From Diphasiastrum complanatum (Eukaryota > Streptophyta > Lycopodiopsida > Lycopodiales > Lycopodiaceae), in NCBI GenBank assembly GCA_029204225.1, contig CM055096.1, forward strand, positions 63,829,240 through 63,889,239: 60,000 nucleotides of DNA, read 5' to 3'. Below are positions 53,868 through 60,000 of the stretch, piece after piece. Positions within the stretch are counted from its first letter, which is position 1. Each line of letters begins with the position of its first letter. The notes under the pieces were generated by a model. That model did not search any database. It was not told the origin of the DNA and saw only the letters and a program-made list of their open reading frames with translations. Made by a program: the position numbers and the translations under genes.

Positions 53868-56800
53868 AAGGTTCAGCTTGCATTCCTTGATGCATGGAGG
53901 TGACATGGAGCGGCACCGTATTGTTCCAAGATTGTTTTACATTTTTCACATCCGTCATGCACTTCTCGTGGAAATGCAGGCTTCCTATGCTCTCTTCTCT
54001 ATCTCTCTTTCACTTAGTTATAAAACTTTCTCTCTCTATCTTCACATAGTGCAACATCGAAGCAAAAACAAAAGGCTATTCAATATGTTGCTACTTCATG
54101 TAAGGGAGCACGACTACTTGCTCAATCCTGTCTAGATGATGCAAGAAGACGTCCATGTGGTCAGACCGTATCTCTCTTATACACAACATACACACTTAGG
54201 CTCTCTCTCTCTCTCTCATATGTCACACATATACACAATCTTTCTCCCTCTTTATAATGTATATGTATCTCTCTTCTCTTCCTAGATATATATATATATA
54301 TATCTCACACATGCATTGGGATGTAGTGACTCACATCTCTCGAGGCATCCCTCTAGTTTTGGATGCCATGATGATTTAGAATTATGGTCTTAAAATATTT
54401 CTTTATTAGTGCTCATATATAAAATGTACAATCCACCAACCTTAATAGGCTTTTACTACATTTGCCAACCCAAAACCTATCTAGCAAGCAAATCAAGAGA
54501 AACTAAAGAACCTATTGTACATCTGGGAGACATCCAAAAGCCTATTATAAGTTTTTTAAACTAAAAGCTTGCAAATAAGATTTTGAGGCAACTTTAATCT
54601 GGAAATTAGACTCCAAATTCTAGGTAGAGGGGTTATGTGGCCATTAATTTTGAATAATGGGCATCATCATAACAATTATCAATAATCACTAAACACTAAT
54701 TTTGTTAATATGAGAGGAGCCGGGCACATGCCATTCTGCCCGGTAAGGATTTCTAGAATTTTTTGGGCGAGGCCCAGAGAGACCAAGCCTAAAATTTTTT
54801 GGAAAGTCGAACCGCACAGTAGGCCTAAGCTTGACGTCTAACGCGTAGCTGAAATCAGCACTATTTTTTTTTTTGAAAAAAACAAATGACTATTCTGCTT
54901 TTTAATCTGTTCAAAAAATGGGCAGAATAGTCACCAAGAATCCATTACTTACAAATTATGGGAACTTATGGACAATGATCTCTTCACTAAAATCAGCATG
55001 GCCACAAACCTTTCAAGAAGTACGGTTTAGATAAACTCTAAGTTATAACTAACACATCAAAACTTTTCAACTCTTCAACGTTTTAAAAGTTATACCTAAA
55101 GAATAGGTTTTCACAATCTACAACACTTTTTTTTGGGGTAGGTAGAATGAAAAGCAAATAGGCTTTCCTTAGTGAGTAATAGATTTTTCATAACCATTGG
55201 TTTCTACACAAGCACTTAGCACATCCAAGAACAAGAGCTAAAAAAAGTTCAAATGGGTGCTTTCTTGACCCTCTCCCTTTATATAGTGTACTCATGCAGA
55301 TGACATCAAAGTAACATTGGGGCTTACCGTTTGCCAAGCCAAAACCTTCGAGCGGCCGCCGCCCCCTAATTTTGTTGTGGACCACATCATATAGACCTCC
55401 ACAAAGACACCCATTCTCCACTTATGGGTGGTTTTCTAGAGCAGAAAGCAAACTGACATCCAAACTCATTTTTTTTTATTTGTACAAGATATGCATCCTA
55501 AGACATGCAAGGGAATGAAACAACCATGAATCAAGGTCGATCCAACTTACTGGACAACACAGCAAGATAGCAAGGTTTGTGAAAAATTCATTGGTTTTGA
55601 ATTGGCTTCTATCTATAATAGAGCTATTTGTTGTGCCAAAGCCAGAGTCTAGTCCAAGTAGCATTATAGTTTCTTAATGACACTACATAGAAAAATATGG
55701 CTTTTCATGATCATACCATGGCTCTAGGATAATGCCAAATCTACGCTTAGCCGAGACTTAAATTGTTCTTATTCCATGAACATTGGAATTGTTAAAATGC
55801 TTGATAGTAGAATGAGACAATGCACGTATTCAGTTGCCCAAGAGTTCCAACTCTTAGGAATAAGGCTCTTTGCAGTACAAATGTGTACCTAGTGTCATTC
55901 TCATTCCAATGTCACAATTTCCAATAACAAATTGGATAAACTCAAGGTCCTATAGATATTCAAAATAAATCCAACTTAATGAATTCAAATAAATTTGTGC
56001 TATACAATTTTTTTACAAGGATTATTAACCAATCCAAACTACATAACACAATCACATTTACCTACTTTGGTGTCTCATTTTCTTCCTCCCTTAGATTTTA
56101 TGGTCACCCAAAAAATTTCATTAGCGAAAGCCCCCCCCCCCCCCCCCCCCCCCCTTGAAAAGTCCTTTGACACAAGTAAATGCTAGGTTGCTACTCTTTT
56201 GACCACACTAGCTTAAGTATTACTTTGTTAAATTTGCTTGAAATGAATGGAAAATCAATAAAATTTGGATCCGGGTACTCTTTACGATATTCGATACACC
56301 TATTTTTTAATCGAATATAGAGCTACTTCTCAGAAATTACAACCTTAGTCCATTTGTTCACTTTAACAAGTATCTGGAAAACTTTAGTTTGCCCAATCTT
56401 AAAGATCAAAATCATTTAAGATAAGCCTATCTGACACCGAAGTCAAAAAGGAAGAGTATCAAAAACACCCATTAACTCAACTATTGGGAGTATCGAAACT
56501 CCATAGTTAAGTGGATATATAGCATAATAACAAGGAATCAAATCTCTTTACCGGGTACCTGCCTGAGAATCTTACCACTACCATCATTTTGTCAAGATCA
56601 GTTTAAAAAATTCAGACCGATTATCTCAGCTTGACACAAAAACAACAGTACCATAGTTTTACAAAAACTGGCTTATAGGTAAATGTCAAGTTAATAAGGT
56701 CTTGTACATGCAAATTGTCCAAGGAGAAGAAAAACCAATTTTCTCCTACCAAAACCGGAAAGCAATACCCAACAACCAAGTTTACAGCATTAACACCCAT

Positions 56801-57773
56801 GCCCCAAGAAATTGAAATTTCTCTTGCTGGGTAGTAATTTAAAATTTTCAAGTTGATTCCAAACCCACATTTGGAACCAACTTTTAAAATCACCAAATGT
56901 CAAGCCCTAAAAAACTTTGGTGATTTGGAATGCAACAATGAATTGATACAAATAGTCCCACAATTTCTAAAATTGTTGACCCATCATCATGCATCACTTC
57001 CACTTTAGCCGGCAAACCCATGCATGCCAAAAGAAAAAAGCATAGACCCCAAAATGTCATACATTCCCACATTACAAAACAGACCCTAAGGTTTTTGCAA
57101 AAGGAAAAAAAGCCAGAAGTCGAACAACAGTCATCATCAACATCGTGGGAAAGGTGGCTGCCTAAAGCGAGAGAGAGAAGAAGATCATATGCAAGAAGAA
57201 GCTGAAGCATCGCACTTCTATTCGACCCTCTACAGCACTTCAACATCTCACATTGAAGCATGCATCAACCTCCACAGAACCAGCCATCGATTTTTCAACC
57301 AACAAAATCAAATCTCTAGTTCAGATGATGCGACATAGCTAGAATGGAGATCTCAAAGTCAACCTACAGCCCTAAATCACTCACAGATCCATTATGTGAG
57401 GATTCCACAGTAGGCCTAGAAGCATCCATAGAAGGTTTTAGCAGAATCCACAGGATTCCATTCCAGATTTTCTTCTATTCGACTTCTAGATGGATGCTTA
57501 TGTCACTGGTTAACAACTAGTAGAGATTCAAAATTCTTACTTAACTCTTCTCTAAGGTTACACACTCCTACAATAGGCTGACTTGCATTACTGTGACCCT
57601 CTATAACCTTGTTTTACTCTGAACAGAGGTCTCAAACCTCACCAAATCAAATTTACAGAGGCTTAGAATAAATAGGTTTACCATTCTTAACCTCCTAGAG
57701 TCAGCAAGCTACAAATTCATAGGGGTTTCAAAAACTCGGTTGCATCCACAACTAATCTTGCATGTATTTACAA
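53865..57773. other. 3.9 kb AT-rich DNA without recognised genes
   Basis: Contains small TC and TA runs (54.2-54.3 kb), a 12-bp inverted repeat (TGACTATTCTGC 54887-54898 with 54922-54933), a 24-base C run (56131-56154) and only chance-like frames. No motif was recognised on either strand. Confidence 0.45.
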
Positions 57774-58294
57774 CTCACATGAATCATGTGAGTGCCCTTG
57801 TGCTTTCTTAAGGAACCATTAGATTCATTTTGTATTAGTTTAGGAGGCTTGGATTAAAATCCTTGTCGTTGTAATTAACCAATAGGAGAAAGGGGCAAGG
57901 GCCTTCCCCATCCATAAAAAGGCACCCTTTGTACCATATTTCCTTGTTCAATAGGAGGAGGAGATTATGCCCAAATGAAATTTGAACATCCTTGCTTCAT
58001 TCCCTCTCTCTCTCTTTCTCTCACGTTTTTGCATTTTGTATTTGCTTTTCATTTGCTTCTTCTCTCTACTTGCACGTTGTTAATGATTTCTAAGAGAGTA
58101 GAGAGGATAGGATGTAAGCACCTCCCCCATTGTAATCTATTCTTCCTTCTCATGCTTGTGGTTAAAGTAGGGTGGATAGTTAGATGTGGTTAGTCTAGGT
58201 GTGGTTAGAGTAGGAATTGCAAGCTAACTTCGCAAGGGAAGCACTATTCCCTTGGGAACGAATCTATGCGTGCAGGTGAACCAAGGCCACTACA
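57774..58294 (+). mobile_element. Gypsy-type 5' LTR
   Basis: Opens near CACATGAATCATGTGAG, has a TATA-like CCATAAAAAGG at about 57911, a TC-rich tract at 57998-58022, and ends CTACA at 58294 before a tRNA-Asp-type priming site. The first ~110 bases recur inverted at 40640-40745. Left edge approximate. Confidence 0.65.
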
Positions 58295-58300
58295 ATTTTT

Positions 58301-58318
58301 TGGCGCCGTTGCCGAGGA
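58301..58318 (+). other. tRNA-Asp-type primer-binding site
   Basis: TGGCGCCGTTGCCGAGGA differs by one base from the canonical gypsy (Athila/Tat) priming site TGGCGCCGTTGCCGGGGA. Confidence 0.88.
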
Positions 58319-58645
58319 ATAGATTAGCATTTTCTTGCTTTTTAGCTTGCATGCATTCATCTTGTGATTTTTGCTTGTGGAATGGATGTGTGGGGGGTAG
58401 TTTAGTGTGGAGTAGAGGTTAGATTTGTTGTTTTTTCATGATTTGTTGCTTGTATGATCTGTGGAGGGAGATTTAAAGGTGAGAAACATCAGATCTCGGC
58501 ACCCTATCCTTTCCATAAATCCTAAAAATCAGAAGAAAAAAAAAAAAAAAAAAAAAAAAACCCAACCATGTAGTTTTGACAAACCGTCCAGAAAAGAGCC
58601 AAAAAACACCTATCAGACCTCATAACTTTCTGATATGCTCAAACC

Positions 58646-59537
58646 AACCTTCGCCCACTTGGTAGTACGTTCTGCCCCATCATCAGTACCTACAACTAGT
58701 CAGGCGAAGGTTATTTCCCAGTCAGTTTGCCAAAATTGCCAAAAAATAGTCCAAAAAATAAAAAAACCTTTGTAAAAAATGTCCAAAATCTAACAGTAGC
58801 CCAAAACGCCCCAGACAACCTTCGCCTAGCTTCATTTTCATCATCAGAGCCATCTTGGAGGTCGGTGAAGGTTAATACTGAGTGTACGCGCTCTGGAAAA
58901 GGTTCTTGCTCACCAAAAATAAGAATTTGCCATCGGAACCCTCGCCAACTTCAATATCTGCAAAAGTGCTTACTGTAAACCTTCGCCAGTTTGCCAGTAG
59001 TTACTTTTCCATGTTTTCTAGCTTCAGTGAAGTCGGCGAAGGCTAATATTGAGAATAAGTGGTCAGGCGAACGTTCCCAGTACTCAGAGAAAAATTTAAG
59101 TCCTTTGAACCTTCGCCAACCTTCATAAACCTTTGCCAGTATATCATTAATCTTTGTCGAACTCAGAATAGTCATAGAACATTGTTTTGAAGTATCTGTG
59201 AAGTGGGCGAAGGTTAATATTACCTATAACTAGTCCGGCAAACTTTCCTAGCTCTCAAAAGTGCCAAATTGCCTTCTGGACCTTCGCCAGAATATTTCTT
59301 GCCATAATAATATTCGCCTAATCTTTGCTAGCCCTCTAATCATCAATCTATACTTCCTTGCAAGTCAGCGAAGGTTAGTCTCCATCAGAAGGATAGTGGC
59401 GAAGGTTCCTAGTCCAAATCACGCCCAAATTGCTTTCAGAACCTTCGTTGAACCATCCTTCGACAACAAGAACCTTCGCCAAGTTCTATAAAGTGGTAAT
59501 ACATTGTGATAAAACATATATCAGTCAGACGAAGGTT
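58646..59537. repeat. Leader with ~17 AACCTTCGCC words in both orientations
   Basis: Exact AACCTTCGCC at 58646, 58817, 58978, 59108 and 59471; exact GGCGAAGGTT at 58703, 59206 and 59398; one- to two-base variants at about 58864, 58937, 59035, 59066, 59128, 59279, 59367, 59440 and 59528. Spacing is irregular, often 40-90 bases. Opposite orientations can pair, so the transcript could form many hairpins. It lies just inside the gypsy-type element. Confidence 0.85.
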
Positions 59538-59889
59538 TTTGTTGAGAAAATCCAAAAAAATTATTGAAACTACTAGTGACTTGACCAGCGAAATACATGT
59601 TCGATCTTATACAAGTCAACCATCGAGACCATCTATCACTCACCATTGTTGCCAACTGTGTCGTTACAACATCTATTTTTTAGTGTGATCAACTCCATTC
59701 AAATACGTGCCACCAAACACTCATCTCTCAATAACCATTTCAATTGTCATCTAGTAAAATTTGGTAGTTATTCATGTTTCTTTCATCTCTTCCAATCATC
59801 AACCACTGATCAGCACCCGAACAAGATCCACTTAGATCCATTGTTGCCAGATACCTTCACATTGTATCAAATCTGCGTGAATGAGATTG

Positions 59890-60000
59890 AGATATGGTAG
59901 AATACTACCTGCAGAGAATCTAGAGCTAGATCAAGCAATAGAAGAAGAGATCCGATTAAATCAGCCAAATCCAATGGATCAAGATATTCCTATGCTAGCG
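59890..60000 (+). CDS. Possible start of gypsy-type gag, runs off the window
   Basis: The last ~100 bases hold an open frame reading ILPAENLELDQAIEEEIRL then NQPNPMDQDIPMLA to the window end. It is acidic and follows the LTR, priming site and leader, where gag of a Ty3/gypsy element would begin. There is no diagnostic motif yet, so this rests on position. It cannot be completed from this window. Confidence 0.3.

Noticed and set aside
56131-56154. 24-base C run (and 23-base G run at 32155, 25-base A run at 58536) as functional elements
   Set aside because: Plain homopolymers with no associated feature; lengths may also be affected by sequencing error.
55188-57261. Minus-strand frames of 77 to 123 codons (for example at 56890-57261)
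   Set aside because: Cys/Leu-rich without motif, no neighbouring exons, and composition fits chance translation of AT-rich DNA.

Overview
The window is plant nuclear DNA from a repeat-rich, probably large genome. Three things show this: two intronless SAUR-family genes, Ty1/copia retrotransposon proteins and priming sites on both strands, and a long degenerate array of the plant telomere word TTTAGGG. A fragment of a protein family with the signature HTHEDVDQ, the very long GA/TC microsatellites and the SAUR sequence type made me think of a fern or lycophyte. That taxonomic guess is weak. Almost all coding sequence here is broken; only the two SAUR genes look intact.

Layout. 0-3 kb: decayed coiled-coil frames and a truncated copia 5' end. 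3-5.7 kb: tandem duplication, compound microsatellite, telomere-like array, (GA)n. 6.2-10.4 kb: gag of one copia element (+) and a deleted copia element (-). 10.4-12.3 kb: a coiled-coil frame and a CACTA (Tnp2-type) transposase fragment (+). 12.3-15.95 kb: the best-preserved copia element (-), truncated inside its reverse transcriptase. 17.7-21.0 kb: two related copia remnants (-) around an LTR. 21.0-22.3 kb: a GC-rich stretch. 22.86 kb: SAUR gene 1. 23.7-26.5 kb: a longer Tnp2 remnant (-). 26.5-30.4 kb: G-skewed DNA without genes. 30.4-33 kb: HTHEDVDQ-type fragment, T-rich tandem repeats and a cluster of perfect hairpins. 33-37.6 kb: an unrecognised split gene (+) interrupted by copia pieces. 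37.6-40.1 kb: a tandem array of CACGTG boxes in front of a TATA box, an unrecognised gene, and a copia 3' end. 40.9-42.7 kb: a histone H3/CENH3-like frame continuing in frame into a Ulp1 (C48)-like protease with introns. 44.3-48.2 kb: a copia element (-) beside a MULE-like terminus. 48.7-50.3 kb: a gypsy-type LTR and tRNA-Asp-type priming site. 50.4-51.75 kb: a 1.3-kb element with terminal inverted repeats. 53.2 kb: SAUR gene 2, a paralogue of the first. 57.8-60 kb: a second gypsy-type LTR, its priming site, and a leader densely packed with AACCTTCGCC words in both orientations.

How the parts relate. The SAUR pair is a segmental duplication that includes upstream DNA. The mobile elements are nested and mostly internally deleted: three copia copies have lost protease-integrase-RT sequence while keeping gag and the RNase H end. 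The most unusual items are the H3-like/Ulp1-like frame, the G-box array promoter, the bidirectional AACCTTCGCC leader, and the GC-rich palindrome family. All product names come from reading translated motifs by eye; no database search was possible.
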